The translations under genes were made by a program, and so were the position numbers. The notes beneath the pieces are model-generated. The model was not told where the DNA came from, ran no database searches, and was given only the letters and a program-made list of their open reading frames with translations. Shown one piece after another: positions 1 through 8,543 of a stretch of DNA of 64,000 nt; the first letter of the stretch is position 1; each line of letters starts with the position of its first letter. Source of the stretch: DASZFV01 sp036494575 (GTDB lineage: Bacteria > Myxococcota_A > Polyangia > Fen-1088); contig DASXOE010000084.1 in the NCBI GenBank assembly GCA_036494575.1, positions 6,839 to 70,838 on the forward strand. The letters run 5' to 3'.

Positions 1-1
1 G

Positions 2-832
2 CCCGCGACGCTGGAGGCCTACGGGCGCGATCTGACGCTCTTCGCGCGCTTCGCCGCCGACCGCAAGGTGAAGGGCGGCGCCGAGGTGCGCTCGATCGAC
101 GTGCTCGACTACCTGGCCTTCCTGACCGACCGCAAGCTCGCGCCGCGCTCGCAGGCGCGCCGCCTCATCGCGCTCCGGCAGCTCTTCAAGTTTCTCAAGG
201 CCGAGCGTCACTGTCCGAACGACCCGACCGAGGACGTCGACCTGCCGCGCTACGGGCGCAAGCTGCCCGAGTTCCTCACCGTCGAGGAGGTCGACCGCCT
301 GCTCGCGGCGCCCGACCGCGCGACGCCGCGGGGCGCGCGCGACGCCGCCATGCTCGAGACGCTCTATGCGACGGGGCTGCGCGTCTCGGAGCTCGTCAAG
401 CTCCGCCTGCGCGACGTGAACTTCGACGCCGGCTACCTCATGGCCTTCGGCAAGGGACGCAAGGAGCGCCTCGTGCCCGTCGGCGAGTCGGCGCTCGGCT
501 CGCTGCGCTCGTACGTCGAGGGCTCGCGCCACGTCTTCTCGGGAGGACGCGCCGAGGACGCGCTCTTCCTCACGCACCACGGCGGCTCGATGACGCGCCA
601 GGGGTTCTGGAAGCTGCTCGGGCGGTACGCCATCGTCGCGGCCATCCGCAAGCGCATCTCGCCGCACAAGCTGCGGCACTCGTTCGCGACCCACCTCGTC
701 GAGCGCGGCGCCGATCTGCGCGCCGTGCAGGCCATGCTGGGCCACGCCGACATCGGCACGACCGAGATCTACACGCACCTGTCGCGCGGCCACCTGCGCG
801 CGCTCTACGACCGGTTCTTCCCCCGAGCGTGA
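2..832 (+). CDS. XerC/XerD-type tyrosine recombinase (5' partial)
   Basis: Site-specific tyrosine recombinase of the Xer family, which resolves chromosome dimers at dif sites before division. The frame is open from base 2, so the start and the first part of the N-terminal SAM-like DNA-binding domain lie outside the window; 276 codons are visible. The catalytic set is complete: Arg in ATGLRVSEL (codon at 380), Lys in GKGRKERLVPV, H-x-x-R in SPHKLRHSFATHL, His in MLGHADIGTT and the Tyr nucleophile in EIYTHLSRGHLR. The compact C-terminal end and the housekeeping context (scpAB just downstream) favour a chromosomal Xer protein over a phage integrase. XerC and XerD cannot be told apart from this fragment. 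Confidence 0.93.
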   Translation, partial: PATLEAYGRDLTLFARFAADRKVKGGAEVRSIDVLDYLAFLTDRKLAPRSQARRLIALRQLFKFLKAERHCPNDPTEDVDLPRYGRKLPEFLTVEEVDRLLAAPDRATPRGARDAAMLETLYATGLRVSELVKLRLRDVNFDAGYLMAFGKGRKERLVPVGESALGSLRSYVEGSRHVFSGGRAEDALFLTHHGGSMTRQGFWKLLGRYAIVAAIRKRISPHKLRHSFATHLVERGADLRAVQAMLGHADIGTTEIYTHLSRGHLRALYDRFFPRA

Positions 833-850
833 TGCTAGGGTAGCGCCACC

Positions 851-1519
851 ATGGACATATCGGCCGATCAAGTCCGCGTCGCGCTCCTGTCGCTGGTCGC
901 GTTCGTCGTCTCGGTCTCGGTGCACGAGTTCGGGCACGCCTTCATGGCCGATCGTCTGGGCGACCGCCTGCCGCGCACGCAGGGGCGCCTCACGCTGTCG
1001 CCCTTCGCGCACGCCGACCTCGTGGGGACGATCATCTTGCCGCTGCTTGCGGCCTTCAACCCCGGCCTGCCCATGCTCGCCTGGGGCCGCCCCGTCCAGA
1101 CCAACCCCGACGGCTACACGAAGCGGCTGCCCCGGCGCGTCGCGCACATGCTCGTCGCGCTCATGGGGCCGGCCATGAACCTCCTGCTCGCGGTCTTGAT
1201 CAGTGTCGTCGTGCTGGCGCTCGCGAAGGCCGGCGCGATCCGGCTTCCGCTCGCGACGGCCCTCGTGCGATACGTCGTCTTCTTGAATCTCGTGCTCATG
1301 TTCTTCAACCTCATCCCGCTGCCGCCGCTCGACGGCGCGAACGTGCTCGCGGGTTTCCTGCCCGAGAAGCTGCAGATCGTTCCCCAGACGCTGCGGCGCT
1401 ACGGTACACTCCTGTTCCTCGTTTTGTACCTCTCGGGCGTGTTCAGCTTTGTGATGAAGCCCGCTTTCCATTTCGCCGCCGCCTGGGCTGACGCCGTCCT
1501 CGAGCACGTGCCCGCATGA
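851..1519 (+). CDS. Site-2-protease-like M50 family membrane metalloprotease
   Basis: Polytopic M50 (site-2 protease-like) zinc metalloprotease of 222 residues, of the short YwhC/Rv-like type without a PDZ domain. The first membrane segment carries the zinc-binding HExxH motif (VHEFGHAFMAD, about residues 25-35). The second conserved motif, FNLIPLPPLDGANVL (about residues 153-167), supplies the third zinc ligand Asp. Four or five hydrophobic segments are apparent. The stop overlaps the scpA start (ATGA at 1516), implying co-transcription and translational coupling. M50 genes beside scpA are common in Gram-negative and Gram-positive genomes, but the substrate is unknown. Confidence 0.9.
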   Translation: MDISADQVRVALLSLVAFVVSVSVHEFGHAFMADRLGDRLPRTQGRLTLSPFAHADLVGTIILPLLAAFNPGLPMLAWGRPVQTNPDGYTKRLPRRVAHMLVALMGPAMNLLLAVLISVVVLALAKAGAIRLPLATALVRYVVFLNLVLMFFNLIPLPPLDGANVLAGFLPEKLQIVPQTLRRYGTLLFLVLYLSGVFSFVMKPAFHFAAAWADAVLEHVPA

Positions 1520-2532
1520 ACACCGACACGAGCACGACGGCGTACCGCGTGGCGCTGCCCGACTTCGAGGGCCCGCTCGATCTGTTGCTACACCTTTGCA
1601 AGACGCACGAGATCGAGGTGGTCAACCTCCCGATCGCGTTCATCACGACGAAGTACCTCGAGTACCTCGAGATCATGCAGACGATGCCGGTCGACGTGGC
1701 GGCCGACTACCTCGTGATGGCGGCCACGCTTGCCTACCTCAAGTCGCGCGAGCTCGTGCCCGCGCCCGAGCCGCTCGAGGCGGTCGCCGACGGGGAGGAC
1801 GAGGACGGCCTCGACCCGCGCGAGGAGCTCATCCGGCGCCTGCTCGAATACCAAAAGTACAAGGACGCCGCGGAGAAGCTCGGCGGGAGGCCCATCGAGG
1901 GCCGCAATGTGTTCGGGCGCGGCGCGGAGGTCGACCCCGACCTCGTTCACACCCACATTGGCTCCGCGCGCGTGGCCGACGAGTCGGTGTGGAAGCTCAT
2001 CGAGGCCTTCGGCCGCATCCTCGAGAAGGCCAAGACGGGACCGCTATCGACCCACGACGTCGTCGTCGACCGGGTCTCGATCGGGGACCGCATCAGCCAA
2101 ATCGTCGATCGCCTGCAGACGGGCGGCGGGTCCTTCCGCTTCGAGAGCTGCTTCGACCTCGAGCTGCCCGAGCCCGAGCTGCGCCACCAGGTCGTCGTGA
2201 CGCTGCTCGCGATCCTCGAGCTGGCGCGCCTCAAGCTCGTGCGCGTCCTGCAGGCCGACGACGCGGAGACGCTCTTCGTGACGCACGTCGCGGGCAGCGA
2301 TCTCGAGCTCGCGCGTCGCGTGCACGTCACGTCGACCCAGGAACCGGACGCGGCGGGCGACGGGGATCTCGTAGAGGGCGACGATACCGACGACGAAGGG
2401 CGGTTCGACGAGTCCGCGGCGGAGGCGACGCTCGTCGAGCTGGCGCCCGCAGGCGCGCAACCACATTCAGACGCGGCCGAGCTCGAAGAGCGAGGAGATG
2501 CGGCCGAGCTCGAGGAGCGAGGAGAGGAATGA
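1516..2532 (+). CDS. scpA: Segregation and condensation protein ScpA
   Basis: Kleisin subunit of the bacterial SMC-ScpA-ScpB condensin, which bridges the two SMC heads and acts in chromosome compaction and segregation. The N-terminal helical domain is diagnostic (DFEGPLDLLLHLCKTHEIEV, then VAADYLVMAATLAYLKSREL at about residues 60-80), followed by an acidic linker and a C-terminal winged-helix domain ending around residue 265. At 338 residues it is longer than typical ScpA (about 250) because of an acidic Glu/Asp/Ala tail. The tail ends in a short duplication (AAELEERGD repeated). It overlaps scpB by ATGA at 2529-2532. Confidence 0.95.
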   Translation: MNTDTSTTAYRVALPDFEGPLDLLLHLCKTHEIEVVNLPIAFITTKYLEYLEIMQTMPVDVAADYLVMAATLAYLKSRELVPAPEPLEAVADGEDEDGLDPREELIRRLLEYQKYKDAAEKLGGRPIEGRNVFGRGAEVDPDLVHTHIGSARVADESVWKLIEAFGRILEKAKTGPLSTHDVVVDRVSIGDRISQIVDRLQTGGGSFRFESCFDLELPEPELRHQVVVTLLAILELARLKLVRVLQADDAETLFVTHVAGSDLELARRVHVTSTQEPDAAGDGDLVEGDDTDDEGRFDESAAEATLVELAPAGAQPHSDAAELEERGDAAELEERGEE

Positions 2533-3701
2533 AGCGAAAAAAGAAGGACGGAAGCGGCGCGCCGGGGCCCGAGCCGAGGTCGGAGGCGGAGGACGTCACG
2601 CCGGCGGTTGGGACCGAAGCGGATTGGGACGGCCCGACGCGCGCGGGCGAGGAGAGCGAGCTCGCCGACCTCGCGGCCGAGTCCGTGCGTCTCGACGCCG
2701 AGTCGACGTCGGAGGACGCCCTCGCGACAGCCGCCGACGCGGCTGGACCCGAAGGCGAAGGGCCCGAAGGCGAATCGCCCGAAGGCGAATCGCCCGAAGG
2801 CGAATCGCCCGAAGGCGAAGGGCCCGAAGGCGAAGGGCCCGAAGGCGAATCGCCCGAAGGCGAATCGCCCGAAGGCGAATCGCTCGACGCCGCGGCCGCG
2901 GCGGAGGAGCTGACGGACCTTCCTGAGCCCCTCGTCGACTCGGCGAGCCGTCTCGAGAGCATCCTCGAGAGCTTGCTCTACGCCGCGGATCGCCCGCTCA
3001 ACGTGCCCGAGCTCAAGCGCCTCGTCAACGAGCGAGACGGCACGAAGGTCACGATGGCGCTCGAGGCGCTGCGCGAGCGGCACGCCGAGACGGGCATCCA
3101 GCTCGCGAGCCTCGCGGGTGGCTGGCAGTTCCGCACCCACCCGGACAACGGGCCGTGGGTCGCCAAGCTCGTCGCCGGGAGGCCGCAGCGCCTCTCGCGC
3201 GCCATGCTCGAGGCGCTCGCGATCGTGGCCTATCGCCAGCCCATCACGCGCCCCGAGATCGACGAGATCCGCGGCGTCGACTGCGGGCCTGTCTTGAAGA
3301 CGTTGCTCGATCGCGGCTTCGTGCGCATCCTCGGCAAGAAGGAGGACGTCGGTCGTCCCATGCTCTACGGCACGACGCCGGACTTCCTGCGCACGTTCAG
3401 CCTCCGCGATCTCTCGGAGCTGCCGACGCTGCGCGAGTTCCACGAGCTGTCGGAGCAACAGATGGCCAGCGTCGACGCGCAGGCGCCGCTGCCCGAGGGC
3501 GCGCCGGCGACCGACGCCGTCCCAGAGCGCTCGCCGTTCGCGCCCGCGCCCATCGACCTCGCGCCCGTCGATAAGGACGAGGAGGACGAGCTGCTCGAGG
3601 AGCTCGACGGCGCCACCCTCGCGGCGGCCCGCGCCGCGGGTCCGCCCCCGGGGCAAGGCGCCGACGCCGCGGCGCCCGACGCGCCGGAAGCCCAGAGCTG
3701 A
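2529..3701 (+). CDS. scpB: Segregation and condensation protein ScpB, with repeat-rich N-terminal extension
   Basis: Partner of ScpA in the SMC condensin complex; dimerises and binds the ScpA C-terminal half. The start at 2529 was chosen because the ATG overlaps the scpA stop and sits 2 nt after a GGAGAGG stretch, although the frame is open further upstream. The core paired winged-helix domains span about residues 138-300 (SRLESILESLLYAADRP, LEALAIVAYRQPITRPEIDE, DRGFVRILGKKEDVGRP). Unusual parts are a roughly 135-residue acidic N-terminal extension containing nine PEGES/PEGEG repeats, and an acidic/Ala-rich C-terminal tail, so the 390-residue product is about twice the usual length. The core function is secure; the role of the extensions is unknown. 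Confidence 0.93.
   Translation: MKRKKKDGSGAPGPEPRSEAEDVTPAVGTEADWDGPTRAGEESELADLAAESVRLDAESTSEDALATAADAAGPEGEGPEGESPEGESPEGESPEGEGPEGEGPEGESPEGESPEGESLDAAAAAEELTDLPEPLVDSASRLESILESLLYAADRPLNVPELKRLVNERDGTKVTMALEALRERHAETGIQLASLAGGWQFRTHPDNGPWVAKLVAGRPQRLSRAMLEALAIVAYRQPITRPEIDEIRGVDCGPVLKTLLDRGFVRILGKKEDVGRPMLYGTTPDFLRTFSLRDLSELPTLREFHELSEQQMASVDAQAPLPEGAPATDAVPERSPFAPAPIDLAPVDKDEEDELLEELDGATLAAARAAGPPPGQGADAAAPDAPEAQS
2748..2882 (+). repeat. Nine 15-bp tandem repeats inside scpB
   Basis: Nine head-to-tail copies of a 15-bp unit (CCCGAAGGCGAATCG or ...GGG) encode PEGES or PEGEG. The order by last residue is G,S,S,S,G,G,S,S,S. Near-perfect DNA identity between units suggests recent expansion by slippage or unequal crossing-over. 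The length keeps the reading frame whatever the copy number. Confidence 0.97.
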
Positions 3702-3703
3702 CG

Positions 3704-4417
3704 GTGCGGTTACAGCGTTACCTCGCGCAGGCGGGCGTCTCCTCGCGCCGCCAGGCGGAGCATTTGATCGCGACGGGTGCCGTGAGCGTCAACGGCGTCG
3801 TCGTGAACACCCTCGGAAGCACGGTGGGCGCCAAGGATCGCGTCTCGGTGAACGGCCGCCGCGTCATGCCCGAGGCGCCGATCTACCGCCTCATGCTCAA
3901 GCCGCGCGCGTGCCTCTCGACGCTCACCAAGACGGGTGCCCGGCCCACGCTGGCCCAGTACCTGCGCGACGCCGAGCCGGGCCTGCAGGTCGTCGCGCCG
4001 CTCGACTTTCCGGCCGAGGGCGTCGTCCTGCTCACGACCGACGGCGAGCTCGCGCAGGCCATCACGAAGGGCAAGCCCGGGCACGTCGCCATGACCTATC
4101 ACCTCAAGCTCCAGGGCCTGGTCAAAGACGAGGACATCGGGCGGTTGCTGCGCGGCTGGCGCTGGGAGGGCCGTGCGGTCAAACCAGCGAGCGTGGCCCC
4201 CATCGCGACGACCGAGAAGAACACCTGGATCGAGATGGTGGTCGACGAGACGCGCCCGCGCGCCCTCAAGGGTGGCTGCGAGTGGGTCAAGCATTCGCTG
4301 CTCAAGATCTCTCGCGTGCGCTTCGGCGGCCTGTCGTTCGAAGGCCTCGCCATGGGCGGATGGCGCGACCTGTCGAAGGCCGAGGTCGCCGACCTCCGCA
4401 AGCGCGCCGGCCTTTAG
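3704..4417 (+). CDS. RsuA/RluB-family pseudouridine synthase with altered GRLD motif
   Basis: rRNA pseudouridine synthase of the RsuA/RluB/E/F family: N-terminal S4 RNA-binding domain (residues 1-60, RLQRYLAQAGVSSRRQAEHL) followed by the catalytic domain, 237 residues. It starts with GTG 2 nt after the scpB stop, the classic scpA-scpB-rluB arrangement. The family motif GRLDxxxxGLLLLTNDGEL appears here as VVAPLDFPAEGVVLLTTDG. The catalytic Asp is kept, but the preceding Gly-Arg is Ala-Pro and the +2/+4 residues are also atypical. Activity may be changed or lost, or the target altered. Family assignment is sure; the precise rRNA site is not. Confidence 0.85.
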   Translation: MRLQRYLAQAGVSSRRQAEHLIATGAVSVNGVVVNTLGSTVGAKDRVSVNGRRVMPEAPIYRLMLKPRACLSTLTKTGARPTLAQYLRDAEPGLQVVAPLDFPAEGVVLLTTDGELAQAITKGKPGHVAMTYHLKLQGLVKDEDIGRLLRGWRWEGRAVKPASVAPIATTEKNTWIEMVVDETRPRALKGGCEWVKHSLLKISRVRFGGLSFEGLAMGGWRDLSKAEVADLRKRAGL

Positions 4418-4464
4418 GCCATTTTCAGCGCAACGCGGACGCGCGGCGGTGATAAAACGGGCGC

Positions 4465-6045
4465 GTGGCTAATCTGTCGAAGCTGACGCGGGCGCTGGTC
4501 TCGGTCTCGAACAAGGCGGGGCTGGTCGACTTCGCGCGCGGCCTCTCGGCGGCAGGGCTCGAGATCCTCTCGACGGGCGGCACGGCCAAGGCGCTCGCCG
4601 AGGCGGGCGTGCCCGTTCGCGAGGTGAGCGACTTCACGGGCGCGGCCGAGGTGCTCGATGGGCGCGTCAAGACGCTGCACCCGCGCGTGCACGGCGGCAT
4701 CTTGGGCCGGCCCACGGAGAAGCACCGCAAGGAGATGCAGCAGGCGGGCTTCGTCCCCATCGATCTCGTCGTCGTGAACCTCTATCCTTTTCGCGAGACC
4801 GTGGCGCGCGGCGCGCCGTTCGAGGAGGTCATCGAGAACATCGACATCGGCGGGCCGGCCATGATCAGGTCCGCGGCGAAGAACCACGAGCGCGTCGCCG
4901 TCGTCGTCGACCCGGGCGACTACGGCAAGGTGCTCGCCGAGATCCAGAGCGGCGGCGAGGTCTCGGCGGCCACGCGCTACGCGCTCGCGCGCAAGGGCTT
5001 CGCGCACACGGCGGCGTACGACGGCGCCATCGCGTCGCACCTCGGCCGCCTCGCGACGCCCGAGGCGCCGCTCGCCGACTTCCCCGAGACGCTGCACCTG
5101 TCGGCGTCGCTCGCGCGCGCGCTGCGCTACGGCGAGAACCCGCACCAGAAGGCAGCGTTCTACGCGCTCGACAGTGGACCGACTGGTCTGGGCGCTGGCG
5201 GCCCGTCGCTCGCGAAGGCCGAGGTTCTACAGGGCAAGGAGCTCAGCTACAACAACATCCTCGATCTCGACGCGGCCATGCGCCTCTGCGCCGAGTTCGC
5301 GCTGCCGGCGGCCGCCATCATCAAGCACAACAACCCCTGCGGCGCCGCCGTCGCGTCAGAGGGCGTCGCCGAGGCCTACCGCCGCGCGCGCGAGACCGAT
5401 CCTGTGTCGGCCTTCGGCGGCATCGTCGCCCTCAACCGCCAAGTCGACGCCGCGCTCGCGCGCGAGATGAGCGAGACCTTCCTCGAGTGCGTCATCGCGC
5501 CGTCGTACGCGCCCGAGGCGTTGCAGACCCTCGCCACGAAGAAGAACCTGCGCCTGCTCGCGTACGACTTCTCGGGAGACGCCGCGGGCGCGCTCGAATA
5601 TCGCAGCGTCGCGGGCGGCTTGCTCGTGCAGACGCGCGACACGACGACCTCGTCGGCGGCCGCGGCCAAGGTCGTCTCGAAGCGCGCGCCCACGCCCGAG
5701 GAGCTCGCCGACCTCGACTTCGCCTGGCGCGTCTGCAAGCACGTCAAGTCGAACGCCATCGTGTTCGCCGCCGGCGGCCGCACCGTTGGCGTGGGCGCGG
5801 GCCAGATGTCGCGCGTCGATTCGGTGCGCATCGCCGTGTCGAAGGCGCGCGCTTCACTCAAGGGGACCGTCGTCGCCTCGGACGCGTTCTTTCCCTTCCG
5901 GGACGGCGTCGACGAGTCGGCGAAGGCGGGCGCCGTCGCGGTCATCCAGCCGGGCGGCTCCGTGCGCGACGACGAGGCCATCGCCGCCGCCGACGAGCAC
6001 GGCATGGCGCTCGTGCTCACTGGCGAGCGGCACTTCCGGCACTAG
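4465..6045 (+). CDS. purH: Bifunctional AICAR transformylase / IMP cyclohydrolase PurH
   Basis: Catalyses the last two steps of de novo purine synthesis: formylation of AICAR with 10-formyl-THF, then cyclisation to IMP. The N-terminal MGS-like IMP cyclohydrolase domain covers about residues 1-200 (ALVSVSNKAGLVDFARGL, STGGTAKAL, GRVKTLHPRVHGGIL). The C-terminal AICARFT domain carries LRYGENPHQKAAFY, the KHNNPCG motif and DPVSAFGG, ending with the typical LVLTGERHFRH. At 526 residues it is full length. The start is GTG at 4465. It leads a purH-purD-purE cluster. Confidence 0.97.
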   Translation: MANLSKLTRALVSVSNKAGLVDFARGLSAAGLEILSTGGTAKALAEAGVPVREVSDFTGAAEVLDGRVKTLHPRVHGGILGRPTEKHRKEMQQAGFVPIDLVVVNLYPFRETVARGAPFEEVIENIDIGGPAMIRSAAKNHERVAVVVDPGDYGKVLAEIQSGGEVSAATRYALARKGFAHTAAYDGAIASHLGRLATPEAPLADFPETLHLSASLARALRYGENPHQKAAFYALDSGPTGLGAGGPSLAKAEVLQGKELSYNNILDLDAAMRLCAEFALPAAAIIKHNNPCGAAVASEGVAEAYRRARETDPVSAFGGIVALNRQVDAALAREMSETFLECVIAPSYAPEALQTLATKKNLRLLAYDFSGDAAGALEYRSVAGGLLVQTRDTTTSSAAAAKVVSKRAPTPEELADLDFAWRVCKHVKSNAIVFAAGGRTVGVGAGQMSRVDSVRIAVSKARASLKGTVVASDAFFPFRDGVDESAKAGAVAVIQPGGSVRDDEAIAAADEHGMALVLTGERHFRH

Positions 6046-6058
6046 CCCAGCGTCCACG

Positions 6059-7369
6059 ATGGGGTCACGCATCCTTTTGGTCGGTTCGGGCGGGCGGGAG
6101 CACGCTCTCGCCTGGAAGCTCGCGGCGAGCCGCCTCGTCGAGCTCATCGTCGTCGCGCCGGGCAACCCCGGGATCGCGACCCTGCCCAAGGTGCGCTGCG
6201 TGCCGATCGGCGTCGAGGCCATCCCCGAGCTCGTGGCCGCCGCCGTCGCCGAGAAGGCGGACCTCGTCGTGTGCGGCCCCGAGACGGCGCTCGTCGCGGG
6301 CCTGGGCGACGCCGTGCGCGCGGCCGGAATGGCCTTCTTCGGTCCGTCGGCGGCCGCGGCCGAGATCGAGGGCTCGAAGACCTACGCCAAAGCGCTCATG
6401 GCGGGCGCGGGCGTGCCAACGGCGGCCTTCGGCAGCTTCGCGGACCTGCCCGCGGCGTTCGCGTTCATCGACGCGCAGCCCGGCGCCGTCGTCGTGAAGG
6501 CGGACGGCCTCGCGGCGGGCAAGGGCGTCGTCGTCGCGTCGTCGAAGGAAGAAGCCAGGGCCGCGGCGCGCTCGATGTTGGCGGACCGCACGTTCGGCGA
6601 GGCGGGCGCTCGCGTCGTCGTCGAGGAGCGCCTCGTGGGCCGCGAGGTGTCCATGATGGCGCTCTGCGACGGCGAGCGCCTGGCGCTCCTCGCGACGTCG
6701 GAGGACCACAAGGCCGTGGGCGACGGCGACGTCGGGCCCAACACGGGCGGCATGGGGACGTACTCGCCGTCGCCGCTCGTCGACGCGGCGCTCGAGCAGC
6801 GCATCCTCGAGACGATCTTCGCGCCCACGGTGCGCGCCCTCGCGGCCGACGGGCGGCCGTTCAGAGGCCTGCTCTATGGTGGCCTCATGCTGACGCCCGA
6901 TCGCGGCCCGATGGTCATCGAGTGGAACTGCCGCTTTGGCGATCCGGAGACGCAGGCGGTGCTCGTGCGCATGGAGGACGACCTTTATCCCTGGCTCGAG
7001 GGTGCCGCGCGCGGGGCCCTGCCGCCGGGCGCGCCGCGCTGGCACGAGGGCGCCGCCGTGTGCGTCGTGCTCGCGGCCGCGGGCTACCCCGGCAAGCCGC
7101 GCGCGGGCGACGTCATCACGGGGTTGCCGCCCGTCGACGACCACCAGGACGTCCTGCCGTTCCACTCGGGCACGCGGCTCGACGCCGAGGGCCGCCTCGT
7201 GACGGCAGGCGGCCGCGTCCTCGGAGTCACGGCGCGCGCGAAGACGTTCGACGAGGCGCGCGCGCGCGCCTACGCGACGGTCGCCGCCATCCGCTTCGAC
7301 GGCATCCACTTCCGGCGCGACATCGGGATGCGGGGCGCGGCCGCGGCGCCAGGGCCGGGCGGCCGGTGA
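6059..7369 (+). CDS. purD: Phosphoribosylamine-glycine ligase (GARS) PurD
   Basis: ATP-grasp enzyme that joins glycine to phosphoribosylamine, the second step of purine synthesis; 436 residues. The frame is open well upstream, but the ATG at 6059 gives the canonical N-terminus MGSRILLVGSGGREHALAWK, 13 nt after the purH stop. Supporting motifs are KADGLAAGKGVVVASS (ATP-grasp lysine region), PNTGGMGTYSPSP, and WNCRFGDPETQAVL with the metal-binding Glu/Asn near residue 290. The C-terminal domain ends in HFRRDIGMRG followed by a short Ala/Gly tail. Confidence 0.97.
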   Translation: MGSRILLVGSGGREHALAWKLAASRLVELIVVAPGNPGIATLPKVRCVPIGVEAIPELVAAAVAEKADLVVCGPETALVAGLGDAVRAAGMAFFGPSAAAAEIEGSKTYAKALMAGAGVPTAAFGSFADLPAAFAFIDAQPGAVVVKADGLAAGKGVVVASSKEEARAAARSMLADRTFGEAGARVVVEERLVGREVSMMALCDGERLALLATSEDHKAVGDGDVGPNTGGMGTYSPSPLVDAALEQRILETIFAPTVRALAADGRPFRGLLYGGLMLTPDRGPMVIEWNCRFGDPETQAVLVRMEDDLYPWLEGAARGALPPGAPRWHEGAAVCVVLAAAGYPGKPRAGDVITGLPPVDDHQDVLPFHSGTRLDAEGRLVTAGGRVLGVTARAKTFDEARARAYATVAAIRFDGIHFRRDIGMRGAAAAPGPGGR

Positions 7370-7414
7370 ACGAGAGCAACGGGCAAGCGAGCCCGCGAGC
7401 AAATGAGGGATGAC

Positions 7415-7927
7415 ATGACCGATCAACCAGTGGACGTAGCGATCATGATGGGCTCGAAGTCGGACCTGGAGACGATGCGGCCCGCCGCCAAGGTGCTGGA
7501 GGCGTTGGGGCTCGCCGTCGAGGTGCGCGTGCTCTCGGCGCACCGCACGCCGGAACAGACGGCGGCATACGTCGAGGACGCGAGCCGGCGCGGCGCCAAG
7601 GCTTTCATCTGTGGCGCGGGCGGCGCGGCCCACCTCGCGGGCGCCGTGGCGGCGCACACGACGCGCCCCGTGATCGGCGTGCCCATCGCGAACGGCCCGC
7701 TCGCGGGCATGGACGCGCTCCTCGCGACGGTGCAGATGCCGCCCGGCATGCCCGTGGCGACGGTCGCCGTGGGCGGCGCCGAGAACGCCGGCCTGCTCGC
7801 GGCGCAGATCGTGGCAGTCGGCGACGCCGCCCTCGGCAGGAAGCTCGAGGCCGAACGCGAAGGGCGGCGCAGGAAGGTCCTCGAGAGCGACACCGAGGTT
7901 TCCTCGCAGTTCGGCAAGAAGGGCTGA
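7415..7927 (+). CDS. purE: N5-carboxyaminoimidazole ribonucleotide mutase PurE
   Basis: Class I PurE converts N5-CAIR to CAIR in purine synthesis. The motifs MMGSKSDLETM (residues 9-19), SAHRTPEQT (CAIR binding, catalytic His) and ICGAGGAAHLAGAVAAHT identify it. Two in-frame ATGs exist, 7403 and 7415; 7415 is preferred because GAGGGA lies 4 nt upstream and it gives the usual length (170 aa). No purK is seen in the window, so the N5-CAIR synthetase must be elsewhere. It follows purD by about 45 nt, probably in the same operon. Confidence 0.95.
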   Translation: MTDQPVDVAIMMGSKSDLETMRPAAKVLEALGLAVEVRVLSAHRTPEQTAAYVEDASRRGAKAFICGAGGAAHLAGAVAAHTTRPVIGVPIANGPLAGMDALLATVQMPPGMPVATVAVGGAENAGLLAAQIVAVGDAALGRKLEAEREGRRRKVLESDTEVSSQFGKKG

Positions 7928-7937
7928 GAGCGGCGCC

Positions 7938-8531
7938 GTGCCCCGCACGCCAGCCGAGGAGCTCGCGGTCGCCGTCGTGGCCCTCCGGCGCGGCGAGATC
8001 GTCGCGTATCCCACGGAGACGTTCTATGGCCTCGCCGTCGACGCGCGCGACGAGCTCGCGCTCGCGCGCCTGCGCGAGCTCAAGGGGCGCGGCGAGAAGG
8101 CCTTCTCCGTGCTCGTCGTCGGGGCCGAGATGCTCCAGCTCCTCTGCGAGCCGCCGTCCCCGCGGGCGCGCGCTCTCATAGAGCGCTACTGGCCAGGCGC
8201 GCTCACGCTGGCGCTGCCGGCGCGGCTGAACGTCCCCGCGGCGCTGGTCGCCGATGGCTGCGTCGCCGTGCGCGAGTCGCCGCACCCCCTCGCGCGCGCC
8301 CTCGTGCGCGCCTTCCGGGGACCCATCACGGCGACGAGCGCCAACTTGCCAGGCGCGCCGCCGGCGACGACGCCCGCCGAGGTCGAGGCGGCGCTGGGCG
8401 GGCGCTGCGTGGTGCTGCCGGGCGGCAAGACGCCGGGAGGGGCCCCGAGCACGCTCGCGCGAGTTCGTGGTAATCGTATCGAGGTGTTGAGGGAGGGCGC
8501 GGTCATCTTGGCGCCCGAGCTCCTCGCCTGA
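7938..8531 (+). CDS. YrdC/Sua5-family L-threonylcarbamoyladenylate synthase
   Basis: Makes threonylcarbamoyl-AMP from Thr, bicarbonate and ATP, the first step of tRNA t6A37 modification. The 197-residue protein is the short, YrdC-only form without the Sua5 C-terminal domain. Diagnostic stretches are YPTETFYGLAVDARDE (residues 20-35), LKGRGEKAFSVLV, YWPGALTLAL and PITATSANLPGAPP. The start is GTG at 7938, 10 nt after the purE stop. Members of this family not devoted to t6A (YciO) exist, but the KxR and SxN elements visible here fit the synthase. Confidence 0.88.
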   Translation: MPRTPAEELAVAVVALRRGEIVAYPTETFYGLAVDARDELALARLRELKGRGEKAFSVLVVGAEMLQLLCEPPSPRARALIERYWPGALTLALPARLNVPAALVADGCVAVRESPHPLARALVRAFRGPITATSANLPGAPPATTPAEVEAALGGRCVVLPGGKTPGGAPSTLARVRGNRIEVLREGAVILAPELLA

Positions 8532-8543
8532 AAGGAGGACCCG

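Noticed and set aside
2748..2882. Regular repeats considered as a CRISPR array
   Set aside because: Repeats are contiguous with no spacers, and they lie inside scpB coding sequence. No CRISPR array or cas gene was seen in the window.
2498..2926. Arg-rich frame with RRRIA repeats
   Set aside because: Frame-shifted reading of the same 15-bp scpB repeats; no independent support.
1947..3656. 569-codon open frame on the - strand opposite scpA/scpB
   Set aside because: Shadow of G/C-rich codon bias. It reads the scpB repeat as FAFGP/FAFGR units, and both real genes on the + strand have strong family matches.
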